The notes below the pieces were generated by a model, which worked only from the letters and a program-made list of their open reading frames with translations, made no database searches and was not told the origin of the DNA. A DNA stretch of 64,000 bases from Candidula unifasciata (lineage: Eukaryota; Mollusca; Gastropoda; Stylommatophora; Geomitridae): contig CAJHNH020002557.1 of assembly GCA_905116865.2 (NCBI GenBank), positions 642,501 through 706,500 on the forward strand, given 5' to 3'. Positions 37,483-49,178 of this stretch are shown here, piece by piece. Each line of letters begins with the position of its first letter. Within the stretch, counting starts at the first letter, position 1. A program made the position numbers and the translations under genes.

Positions 37483-37767
37483 GGGGCTGCGTTAGTGCAG
37501 TCGATAGGAGACTTGCTTTCAAATCCTGCTGCAGCTCACCGCAGGTGTTCGAAACTGGGCAGTCGGGGTTTACCAAGCCTCTAGGTAATGAGTTCCAGAG
37601 TTAACTCTGGGGAAAATGGAGGAACATCCATGTAGCTACGGAGTTGCGTGCGGACGGCGACATAGGCGGACAGTTTCTAATCAGCTGTCGTTGTTTTTTA
37701 GCAGAGTATTTATGGTTTATAACCGTGTGCAGTCATGCTGGTTCACATCTCCCGACTTTACCTTTTT
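37483..37767 (+). mobile_element. tRNA-derived SINE (family C) with target duplication
   Basis: Second copy of the 17346 element: GCGTTAGTGCAGTCG (box A) and GTGTTCGAAACTGG (box B), ending in ATCTCCCGACTTTACC. Its flanks are ATAGAACGTTAAAG (37469-37482) and ATAGAACATTAAAG (37768-37781), a 14-bp duplication with one mismatch. Confidence 0.87.
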
Positions 37768-37781
37768 ATAGAACATTAAAG

Positions 37782-38470
37782 AATCAAATATAAGCCAACA
37801 ATGTCGCATACCAGCTTGCCCCAATTTTAAAACACCCTGCTGTCCCAGCTGAGATAAAAAGACAAATTATAAATACAATCTTTATACCGACATTAGGTTA
37901 TCAATGTCAGACTTGGACATTAACAAAAGAACACGAGAGAAGACTAACCACCTGTGAAATGAGATGTTTGAGAATGGCTGCGAATAAAACCAGAAGAGAT
38001 CGAGTGAGAAACGATGTGATTACAAGAACTATTGGAACCATACCCATCATTAAATTTATTGAGAAGCAAAGAATGAAATGGTTTGGTCACCTAATGAGAA
38101 TGGAACCAACGATGCCAGCATCAAGAGCATACAACATGAAAATCGAAACACCAAGAGGCAGGGGAAGACCAAGAAGAAGATGGATTGAAGGAGTCACGGA
38201 CAACTTGAGACTTCATAACATCACGGCATATGAAGCGACTGAGCGCGCCCTGGCTCGGTTGCCGATCATCTGATAGACAAGCAGATTTTTGACAAAAGAA
38301 AGAAGAAGAAAGAATCAAATGGTTTTGTCATCTGGTCAGAATGCAACAAAATCAGCCAGCAGCTAGAGCGTACTACATGAGAACAGCAGGCTACAAGGCA
38401 AGAGGCTGACCAAGAAAGAGATGGGTAGAGGGAGTTTTTAAAAAAAAAAGACACAACAGAAACATAATAT
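37782..38470 (+). pseudogene. LINE carboxyl-terminal fragments (third type), tandem
   Basis: The + strand reads TIFIPTLGYQCQTWTLTKEH, then CEMRCLRMAANKTRRDRVRN, KWFGHLMRM and GRGRPRRRWIEGV to a stop at 38273. A second partial copy with RIKWFCHLVRM and PAARAYYMRT follows at about 38300-38450. A SINE sits immediately upstream. Confidence 0.82.
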
Positions 38471-38828
38471 GACATTAGCAAAAGCTATGCAGCTAGCAAA
38501 AGACAGGAAACAAACAAAAGACAGGAAACATATCTGACTCCTTTTTAAAATGCTTTACGGCAAAAACATTAGGACAAAAGAAGAAGAAGGTCCCATTTAG
38601 CTTGGTCTCTTTCTGCAGAACTGCAATCTGCCTGCAGAGATAATCACACAAAGCACTAACGCCATAGCTCCAGTAAATATCACTGTGGATCTCTGTAAAA
38701 ACTGAATGAGGTGTCCATGAAATGAGCCTACAGTCTTCAGAGCTCCAGGTAAAATGGGTGGACCACTTTACCAAGGAGATCCCCATTGTTGATGAGATCA
38801 TTTCATTGAGGATTGGTGAGTGTTAAGC

Positions 38829-41400
38829 TAAGAACTGGCATCACAGTATTCAGGACTTTCTCATGAGGGCTCCGTCTTCTTCAGCAACCAGCAAAGATTT
38901 CCATTTCCGATGGTGTACCAGTAGCTGTTGGATTATATGTCCAGATTGCCTTTCCTTTAAGTGTAGAGTATCGACCATATCCCATGATCCCTCCCTGAGT
39001 GTAGAGTATCGACCATATCCCATGATCCCTCCCTGAGTGTAGAGTATCGACCATATCCCATGATCACTCCCTGAGTGTAGAGTATCGACCATATCCCATG
39101 ATCACTCCCTGAGTGTAAAGTATTGACCAGATTCCGTGATCACTCCCTGAGTGTAAAGTATTGACCAGATTCCGTGATCACTCCCTGAGTGTAGAGTATC
39201 GACCATATCCCATGATCACTCCCTAAGTGTAAAGTATCGACCAGATTACGTGATTCCTCCCTGAGTATAAAGTATCGACCAGATGTCATGATCACTCCCT
39301 GAGTGTAGAGTATCAACCAGATCCCATGATCCCTCCCTGAGTGTAGAGTATCGACCAGATGCCATGATCGATACCTGAGTGTGGAGTATTGACCAGATTC
39401 CGTGATCACTCCCTGAGTGTAGAGTATTGACCAGATTCCGTGATCACTCCCTGAGTGTAAAGTATCGACCAGATTCCGTGATTCCTCCCTGAGTGTAAAG
39501 TATCGACCAGATTCCATGATCCCTCCCTGAGTGTAAAGTATTGATCAGATTCCGTGATCCCTCCCTGAGTGTAGAGTATTGACCAGATTCCGTGATCACT
39601 CCCTGGGTAAAGTATCGACCAGATTCCGTGATCACTCCCTGAGTGTAAAGTATCGACCAGATTCCGTGATTTCTCCCTGAGTGTAAAGTATCGACCAGAT
39701 TCCATGATCCCTCCCTGAGTGTAAAGTATTGATCAGATTCTGTGATCCCTCCCTGAGTGTAAAGTATTGACCAGATTCCGTGATCCCTCCCTGAGTGTAG
39801 AGTATTGACCAGATTCCGTGATCACTCCCTGGGTAAAGTATCGACCAGATTCCGTGATCACTCCCTGAGTGTAAAGTATCGACCAGATTCCGTGATTTCT
39901 CCCTGAGTGTAAAGTATCGACCAGATTCCATGATCCCTCCCTGAGTGTAAAGTATTGATCAGATTCTGTGATCCCTCCCTGAGTGTAAAGTATTGACCAG
40001 ATTCCGTGATCCCTCCCTGAGTGTAGAGTATTGACCAGATTCCGTGATCACTCCCTGGGTAAAGTATCGACCAGATTCTGTGATCCCTCCCTGAGTGTAA
40101 AGTATTGACCAGATTCCATGAATAACTCCCTGAGTGTAAAGTATCGACCAGATTACGTGATTCCTCCCTGAGTATAAAGTATCGACCAGATGTCATGATC
40201 ACTCCCTGAGTGTAGAGTATCAACCAGATCCCATGATCCCTCCCTGAGTGTAGAGTATCAACCAGATCCCATGATCACTCCCTGAGTGTAGAGTATCAAC
40301 CAGATCCCATGATCCCTCCCTGAGTGTAGAGTATCGACCAGATCCCATGATCCCTCCCTGAGTGTAGAGTATCGACCAGATGCCATGATCGATACCTGAG
40401 TGTAGGGTATCGACCAGATCCCATGATCCCTCCCTAAGTGTAGAGTATTGACCAGATCCCATGATTCCTCCCTGAGTGTAGAGTATTGACCAGATCCCAT
40501 GATCCTTCCTTGAGTGTAGAGTATCGACCAGATCCCATGATCCCTCCCTGAGTGTAGAGTATCGACCAGATCCCATGATCCCTCCCTGAGTGTAGAGTAT
40601 CGGCCAGATCCCATGATCCCTCCCTGAGTGTAGAGTATCGACCAGATCCCATGATCCCTTCCTGAGTGTAGAGTATCGACCAGATTCCATGATCCCTCCC
40701 TGAGTGTAGAGTATCGACCAGATCCCATGATCCCTCCCTGAGTGTAGAGTATCGACCATATCCCATGATCCCTCCCTGAGTGTAGAGTATCAACCAGATC
40801 CCATGATCCCTCCCTGAGTGTAGAGTATCGACCAGATCCCATGATCCCTCCCTGAGTGTAGAGTATTGACCAGATCCCATGATCCCTCCCTGAGTGTAGA
40901 GTATCGACCAAATCCCATGATCCCTCCATGAGTGTGGAGTATCGACCAGATCCCATGATCCCTCCCTGAGTGTAGAGTTTCGACCAGATCCCATGATCCC
41001 TCCCTGAGTGTAGAGTATCGACCAGATCCCATGATCCCTCCCTGAGTGTAGAGTATCAACCAGATCCCATGATCCCTCCCTGAGTGTAGAGTATCGACCA
41101 GATCCCATGATCCCTCCCTGAGTGTAGAGTATCGACCAGATCCCATGATCCCTCTTTGAGTGTAGAGTATCGACCAGATCCCATGATCCCTTCCTGAGTG
41201 TAAAGTGTCGACCAGATCCAAGGATCAATGCTAGCCGCACTATTATCTCCAGACCAGAATGATCTTTTTGTGCCTCTGCATTCTCAGCTTACCGACAAAG
41301 GGGCTTAACTACATCTAGCTTGTCATGCTTGTCACCCAATGGTTCACAACCAGCCAGTCTGTCTGCCTGTTCATTTCCCAACACTACTGCCTAAATAAAC
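38829..41400 (-). mobile_element. RNase H-type LINE 3' region carrying a giant minisatellite
   Basis: Left flank 38829-38965 matches the LINE 3' end at 60282-60400 (CTTCAGCAACCAGCAAAGA, GTACCAGTAGC). Right flank 41221-41400 matches the next LINE segment at 60440-60610 (CATCTAGCTTGTC, then GCCTGTTCATTTCCCAACAC). The array between them occupies the place of about 50 bp in the other copy. Confidence 0.85.
38965..41220. repeat. 2.26-kb minisatellite, 37-38 bp units
   Basis: About 60 units of a CCCTGAGTGTAGAGTATCG ... ACCAGATCCCATGATCCCT type. The unit matches the LINE segment at 60392-60435 (CTGAGTGTTGAGCATCG, TAGATCCC). The subregion 39600-40060 has a 226-bp higher-order period. The long minus-strand frames are repeat artefacts. 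Confidence 0.97.
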
Positions 41401-42535
41401 ATCTGTATCAGAAGTGACAGATGGTACAAAGGTCAGAAGGCTATAAAATACTCTGGGGAAAAAAAACATGATAATAGAGAAACTGCAAATAAAACCCATG
41501 ATGGGAAGATAACAGTACAAAAACAAATCGATAAAGAAAATAATTAAGTGGGTAAATATTAAGAGTCGTTGAAAAGAAAGGCAAACGCATACATGCACAA
41601 ATAAAGATCAAAGACGAGACATGGTACATGGAAACAAATGTTACAAACCTTGAAAATAGCATTAATAATTACAAATAAATGTCAAATTAAACCAGATGTT
41701 TTGAATTTTATTATTCTAAAGAGTAAAGGACATAAGAGAAGAAAATGAAATTTAAAATAAAAAAAGAAAGGAGAAAGGGTAGTTGAACAAAGCATCCACA
41801 CACTGCTTGATAGAAGATTAAAGAATAGACATCGAACTGAAAAGGAAAAAATAACAAGAGAGAGAGAGAAAGCCTTTTTTTTAAATAAAAATGTCCCTCT
41901 CCAGAGTTGCATTCTGAAAGATTACCACACAGTGACTCAAAGAGCCACTGTTTGTGTGAGGATCCAACAGTAGCAGATATCAGAAACCATGTTCAACCAT
42001 ATATGACAGTCATGTTTGGGTACTTGATGATTATAACATGATTGCATGACCTGGGCGAAAAGCATGGTGAAACACATCTATGCTGCCTCGAGACCCTGAT
42101 ATGAGACATTATAACCAACTCCTCAAGGGAACATGCTGTAAAGCTACCTTGGAGTGGCTGCTGCATCCGAGGCCTGAGCACACGTAGGACTGCACAATGT
42201 GCAGTAAAATCGACTGTGATGACATATTAAAAATAAAGGTAAAACTGGACAAACAATGTATAATTTTATTGTAATGAGAGCAAAGAATACAAGTTGAACA
42301 GAACACAGAAATTTAAAGAAAAGACCGTGGAGAAGATTCAAAGAAAAGTGGAGTGAAATTTTCTGTACCCATAGAATTGAAATAAAAGGGTAAAGAAAGT
42401 AAAAAAGACAAGCAGAAAAAGAATGAAGGAAAGAAGAAGACATTGAAGACGGAGCCAAGAAAAGCATGGTGAGGCATTTCCTACCAGGTTTAAAGAAAAA
42501 TTGCAAAGAAAAGACAAACCGAAACATAATACAAG
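41401..42535. other. Unassigned intergenic sequence
   Basis: A-rich; no gene or familiar repeat recognised. Confidence 0.4.
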
Positions 42536-42539
42536 AAAG

Positions 42540-43725
42540 AAAAAGGAGCCAAGAAAAGAGGGAAGAGAAGAAGACAAGGAAAGAGAGAAGAAAAGAAGCT
42601 AAGAAAAGAGAGAAGAGAAGAAGCCGAAAAAGAGAAGAAGTCAAGAAAAGAGAAGAGAAGAAGCCAAAAAAGAGAGAAGAGAAGAAGCCAAGGTTATTAA
42701 GAAGAGAAGAAGCCAAAAAAAGAAAGAAGAGAAAAAGCCAAAAAAGAGAGAATGTGGAGAAGAAGCCAAGAAAGGAGAGAAGAGAAGCTAAGAAAAGAAA
42801 GAAGAGAAAGAGCAAAAAAAAGAGAAGAAAAGAAGCCAAGAAAAGAGAGAAGAGGAGAAGCCAAGAAAAGAGAAAAGAGAAGAAAGAAGCCAAGAAAAGA
42901 GAGAAGAGAAGAAGCCAAGAAAAAAGAGAAGAAGCCGAGAAAAGAGAAGAAGTCAAGAAAAGTGAGAAGAGAAGAAGCCAAGAAAAGAGAGAAGAGAAGA
43001 AGCCAAGAAAACAGAGAAGAGAAGAAGTCAAGAAAAGTGAAGAAGCCAAGAAAAGAGAGAAGAGAAGAAGCCAAAAAAATAGAGAAGAAGCCGAGAAAAG
43101 AGAGAAGAAAAGCCAAGAAAAGAGATAAGAAGCAGAGAAAAGGGAGAAGAAGCAAGAAAAGAGAGAAGAAGCCGAGAAAAGAGAGAAGAGAAGAAGCCAA
43201 GAAAAGAGAGAAGAGAAGAAGCCAAGAAAAGAGAGAAGAGAAGAAGCCAAGAAAAGAGAAAAGAGAAGAAGCCAAGAAAAGAGAGAAGAGAAGAAGCCAA
43301 AAAAAGAGAGAAGAAGCCGCGAAAAGAGAGAAGAGAAGCCAAGAAAAAAAGAGAAGAAGCCGAGAAAAGAGAGAAGAAGTCAAGAAAAGAGAGAAGAAGC
43401 CGAGAAAAGAGAGAAGAGAAGAAGCCAAGAAAAGAGAGAAGAGAAGAAGCCAAGAAAAGAGAGAAGAGAAGAAGCCAAGAAAAGAGAGAAGCCAAGAAAT
43501 GAGAGAAGAGAAGAAGCCAAGAAAAGAGAGAAGAGAAGCCAGGAAAAGAGAGAAGAGAAGAAGCCAAGAAAAGAGAGAAGCCAATAAAAGAGAGAAGAAG
43601 CCAAGAAAAGAAAGAAGAGTACGGAGAATGGGGCCAAGAAAAGAGAGAAGATTACGGAGAATGGGGCCAAGAAAAGAGAGAAGAGTATGGAGAATGGGGC
43701 CAAGAAAAGAGAGAAGAACGCGGAT
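42540..43725. repeat. Polypurine minisatellite upstream of ATG2
   Basis: About 1.2 kb of AAGCCAAGAAAAGAGAGAAG-type units, 22-28 bp each, almost all purine on the + strand. The last four units carry GTACGGAGAATGGGG variants. It ends about 180 bp before the ATG2 start. Frames open over 350 codons on both strands are repeat artefacts. Confidence 0.97.
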
Positions 43726-43905
43726 ATGGATCACAACCCGAGAACGTGAACAGCCACACAAAAAAAGCAGACCCCAGAACAGTCAGGGCAGGAAGGTTAT
43801 GTCTGCCAGTGCTCTCCCTTAGACCCACTTCTGCTGGCCTATTGTCGGGACGTAATGGCGATGTTTGTTGTTGTTTCTCTAGCCTTTCCTTCACAATCTT
43901 TTTGA

Positions 43906-44091
43906 ATGGAGACCATCAGAAACTATATCAAGACCATCGGGAAAAGCTTTTTCAATAATCTCTTCGAGAGATCGATCAGGGTGTACATACAGAAGCATCT
44001 TGGCGAGTTTTTACTGGGGAAATTAACCACAGACCAGGTGGATTTGGGCCTTGATGGTGGATCCTTAGCAAGCCTCCATTTGAACGCTGAG
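43906..44091 (+). CDS. ATG2: ATG2 exon 1
   Basis: 62 codons, phase 0. The chorein amino terminus that starts the lipid-transfer groove. Donor GCTGAG|GTAATT. Confidence 0.9.
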
Positions 44092-47000
44092 GTAATTTTG
44101 TAAACACAGCTGTGGTAGTAAACAACACGCCCTAATAAAATACATGTTTACAGTTTTCTTAACAGTTAACTTTTAATAGAGAATGCGAGTTATTGTGAGT
44201 TATGTAAAGAACAGATGATGCAGAAAGAACAGTTGAGTCAAGTTGAACTTTGTAGACTTTGCTTTCGCACAAAGACAGCCGTTGAACCAAGGGTTTCCTG
44301 AATCATTGTTGAACAGACGCGGAGGGCACGGGTTCGCGTCTATATAACAGTAGCATTACTATTACACTGTAGATTTAGGGCTGCTAGATTTCTGGTTTAG
44401 AATATAAAACACATTATTATTATTCATCAGTGTATGTGTGCATTTATTTCAGTCTTTTCAAATTTTTTTTTAAATTACAGTGGTGTTTCTTGTCATGCTA
44501 AATCATGTTCTGTCTCAGGTTATCACCATATCATTCTCTACATAGATGTTTTGATCTTCTCTGTTGTAAATTCATCATGGTATACTGCCTAATAATGTCT
44601 TTTGCTTATCATCTATGTTTACAACTGTAGTAATTATCTGTAACCACAGCCCTCTGTCATGAGTGCTGCCAGTAATTTCTGATTTGAATTACCCCCCTCC
44701 ACCATCCTATCCTAGTATCCAATGGTGCCACACCGTGTAACATTTCTGTTGGTCTCCCTTTTTCATCTCCTTAAAATTTCCAGTTGTCCCCTTCTCAAGA
44801 TTAGAACTCTTCGCATGCTGCTGAAGATGGGGATGGAGCACTTATGGGAGTGTCCCAAGTCCTCTGATGTCAATTCTTTATTCAACATACATTCAAAGTG
44901 TGACCAGAAATGTCATCTTAGGTAATGAAACTTTGTTGTTATTTTTCATAACATTTTGATGACTTTTGATCAGTCAGCATTCTCAACATTCTTATATAAA
45001 AGTTCTTGACTACAGTTTCTACAGAGTTTGTCTCAAATCTGCAGACTGTCCATGATTAACTTCCATACATCAGGAGCTGTGCCAGTTTGATATTACACCT
45101 ACTCCTGTGCCTCGTATTGATGACCACTCCGATCTTCATTCTAAACTTTAGCAGTTGTTCTTCTTCCCGCTTCTTCTGGCTGTAAACCAGCAAAATGTTC
45201 TAGTTGTTTATCCACTTGTGGACTTAAGTCTTATTCCAGAACTTGAGCTTTGCATACACATCCATTTTACAGATCTGGCTTATTTGTATGCAGACTGTTG
45301 GTGCAGGCAGATGGCCCACTCCAAAGGAAACCCCTATTTAGTTGACTCTCACAATATGTTTGTAAGGGGAGTTGGTCTGTTCTCCTGGCGAGGTTCTACA
45401 CTTGGCTAACATAATGTTGCTCACTGTTTTCTGGATATATCCGACTGGACAGAGAATACAGGCAATAAAACCTGATGGTTGCGAAGGTAGAGGCTCAAGC
45501 CTTGGTATTTAGGAATACTTTTGAGGGTAACTGAGGATAAAGTTGTTTACACAACTGGGTCTGTAGTTCAGTACCTGCAAGTTTCGGATTGTATCCCCTG
45601 GAGGGTTAACTTGTTTTTGTGTGTGGCCTACCCAAATGCCCCAGCAGCTCACACTCCCTCTTGCCAATTACATGATTCACTGGAATTTGTTTAGTGCTCT
45701 CCCAAAGCAGATCTCTGGATCAGTCTCACCATTTAATTTGTTCTGTTCTGGCAGGCACCACTTAACGAATGTTTGTAGCTAATTGTTAATTAATTTACCT
45801 GCTGTATTTCAGACAATAAATGAGAGGCTTGAAGGGGTCAATGTCCCGTTCACACTTGTTGATGGGTACATTGACACCCTGCACCTACAGATCCCATGGT
45901 CGGAAATCTCCACTGAATCCATTGTTGTCATTGTCGATGGACTCTACCTCACCATCCGACTCAATGAAACTGAAGTTGGTAAGTGAGCATCATCATTAAT
46001 CAATAGGTGCTTGCCTGGCTCTCTAGCGTAGTTGGCTAAACCGGATTGCGCGGAAACCGGGTGACGAACTCCTTGTGGTCTGGGTTCAATCCCCGGGATA
46101 GGCAGAAAAGCCACATTTTCTCCCAGATTTACGGTATTTACAATGGAATCAAGGCAGAAAGGTTCCGATATCCATAATACCGAGCCTAAGGGTTAACAAC
46201 TTATGGTTTCTGGATACAAAAAAAAAAAAAAAACATCAATAGGTGCTTTAAAGAACGTCGCTCTCATCATAGCACACCTAAAAGTCTCTCTTTATCTAAT
46301 CACTTCACCAACCTTATTTCCTGTCATAGCCAGCACATCTTCAATTTCTTGTTTCCACCTTCGTGAAGGTCTGCCTTGTTTCCCAGAATCTGTACCTTCC
46401 ATCACCGTTTTTTCCAACTACCGTGACGTTTCATACGACCAAAATACGTCAACTTTTGGGAGTATAACTTTTTGTAGAATAGTATCAGAAAGTATGAATG
46501 AAAGGTCAGCCAGTGTGTAGATGGGCTGGAAACGTGAATAGGACCAATTACTATAAGAATGATATTGTCTGTTGTCTTCAGATGTAGGCCTTGATGTGAA
46601 GTCTGTCTATAGATTGTTATAGGAATGATATTGTCTGGTGTCTTCAGATGTAGGCCTTGATGTGAAGTCTGTCTATAGATTGTTATAGGAATGATATTGT
46701 CTGTTGTCTTCAGATGTAGGCCTTGATGTGAAGTCTGTCTATAGATTATTATAAGAATTATACTGTCTGTGTTTCATCAGATGAAGGCCTTGATGTCAGG
46801 TCTGTCTTTGAAAGCATGACTGCCTCCATGGTTGAAGAGGTGATGAAGTCTGATGTTGCTGCTGCAGACATTCACAAAATCTCAGAAGCTGGCAAGGGAG
46901 CATCTCCATTTGAGAGTGTGGAATTGATGTCTGAATTTATCTCCTCAAGTATGACTTTTCTTTAGGAACCTTTAACATGCTTATGGTGTATTTGGGAAAT

Positions 47001-49146
47001 ATGTCATATTTTTATTAGCCATTTAATACTCAAGTGATGTGGAAGTGCCATGCCAGCAGACGGTACATCCTAGATCATTTCCTTGTGTCTGTTTTTTGGT
47101 AGGATCTACCAGGAAGAGAAGAGAACTTTCTAAAAAATTGGCATGTCCCTGTGGGTATCTAAATGTCCCTGTGGGTATCCAAATGTCCCTGTGGGTATCC
47201 AAATGTCCCTGTGGGTATCCAAATGTCCCTGTGGGTATCCAAACGCCCCTGTGGGTATCCAAACGCCCCTGTGGGTATCCAAACACTAGACCACCAGGTT
47301 TTCAGATGAACTAGTCACTGCACTGCAACAGCTTCCTGAGTATTGTTGACTGGAATGTGTGAATGTGACAGACCTCAGAAATGAGGTATCTGACAAAGAT
47401 GGTCCAAGTGACAAGCAGATACAGAGTCCACAACCTGGCAATACATCAAGATATTGAAACCCAGCCCTTACCCACCCGAGTGGATCAGTCACAGTTATGG
47501 TGGTTTGGACATGTATTCAGAATGTGTGTAATTGGTCACCATGGCATGCATGGGAGGCTGAGAACCAGACCACCAGGGCCCGCTGGGAAAACAACATCTG
47601 ACAGTCCGTGACTGACAAAGGATTATAATGGATTATACACCAAACAGAAAACTGCTGATAGAGAAGTCTGGCAATCTCTCTTGCAAATGTCTGCACCCCA
47701 AGGTAAAAGACGATCAGAGAAGATAACTTTCTAAAAATTGGCGTGTCCCTGTGGGTATCCAAACACAACACAGCTCATTAAAATCAGATAAATAAAAAAC
47801 ACATAGAGGTAAATGTTTGTGGGTGAAAGCAAACTTTATTTTATGTTTGGATAACTTAGTTTTTAATTTAAGCATATTTCTAATATATAAATGTACGCTA
47901 TGTTTGTATCCACATTATTCAGTTTTAGTTTGGGAAAATATTGTTTTGAATATCTCCCAATATTTTCTCTTGTCTAGTTACATCTCGTATTCAAGTGAAA
48001 ATGAAAGACATCGTTATCAAGACAGAGAAGTCTCCAGGAGTGTGTGTAGAACTTCTGATTCATCGGTAAGTGAAGAACAGCGGGTTAGTAAAATACATAT
48101 TCTAGGGCATATGTGGAAACCTTTAAATGATGGGTAAACATTGTCGAATTGTAGAATAACTATAAGTACTGGAGTGCACATACAGGTATGTTGGGATTGT
48201 GAAGATATGTTCACAACCCCTAAGCCACAAATACCTGCATAATCTCCCGTACTTCTTCTTCTTCGTGTTCACCAGCTGTAAACTCTGGCGGAAAGTTCTG
48301 GTTGCTCGTCCACTACTGAACTGCAGTCCTGCTCCAGAACCTGAGTGTTGCATGTGCATCAGTTTTACAGATCTCATTCTCTTGGATACAGACTGTTGGT
48401 TCCTTGCCTCTCTGGCAGATGCACTCCGGCTTCGAAGGAAGCTCCCCAATTAGTCGACTCTTACGACATGCTTTTGGGAAGGCAGTGGGTCTATTCTATC
48501 TCCCGTACTGAAATAAATAATATTGATTCTGTCCCTTCTGTTTAAAGCGTGGTAGTCATCATTGCACAGCACCTTTGCATGAGTGAAATTAAACATTGTT
48601 GAATCATATCTCTTTTATAATATTGTTTCTTTTATGTTGAGGTCAGATTTTACACAATTCCCAGTTTGAAATAAGAAATATATCAATATGTTATTTGCCA
48701 GGCTGGACTATTACGACAAAGACAGCTCAACCTCCAAGGAAAAGAAGCCAAATTTGCCAGTCACTCCTCCTGGTTTCTCTACCAAGATCTTGGAAATTAC
48801 CAAAGTGACTCTCAATCTGGAGGAAGTCTGGAGTAGAGAGAACTCTCCCAAACAGTTGGACCCCATAGAACAGTCAACTATGGTAATGACAGATTGAGTC
48901 ATTGGCTCAATGTTTGTTAAATATTGTTGTTCGTCTTAGTTTTCCATAATTGTCCATATCATCATCATCATCTTCATCATCATCATCATCTTCATCATCA
49001 TCATCATCATCTTCATCATCATCTTCATCATCATCTTCATCATCATCATCATCATCATCATCATCTTCATCATCATCATCTTCATCATCATCTTCATCAT
49101 CATCTTCATCATCATCATCATCTTCATCATCATCTTCATCATCATC

Positions 49147-49178
<32 letters not shown>

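Noticed and set aside
38965..41220. CRISPR array
   Set aside because: The repeats are contiguous without unique spacers and the genome is that of an animal.
39140..41240. Minus-strand frames repeating GSWDLVDTLHSGRDHGIWSI
   Set aside because: They are translations of a 37-38 bp minisatellite; the length is not a multiple of three and the frame rotates through all three readings.
42144..43822. Open frames of over 350 codons on both strands upstream of ATG2
   Set aside because: They are lysine/arginine/glutamate-only on one strand and leucine/phenylalanine/serine-only on the other, produced by the polypurine array.
46013..46100. Functional tRNA gene
   Set aside because: Boxes A and B are present but the spacing and stems do not close a cloverleaf, and target duplications with a poly-A tail identify a SINE. 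The same applies at 9001, 15361, 15739, 17346, 26300, 35570 and 37483.
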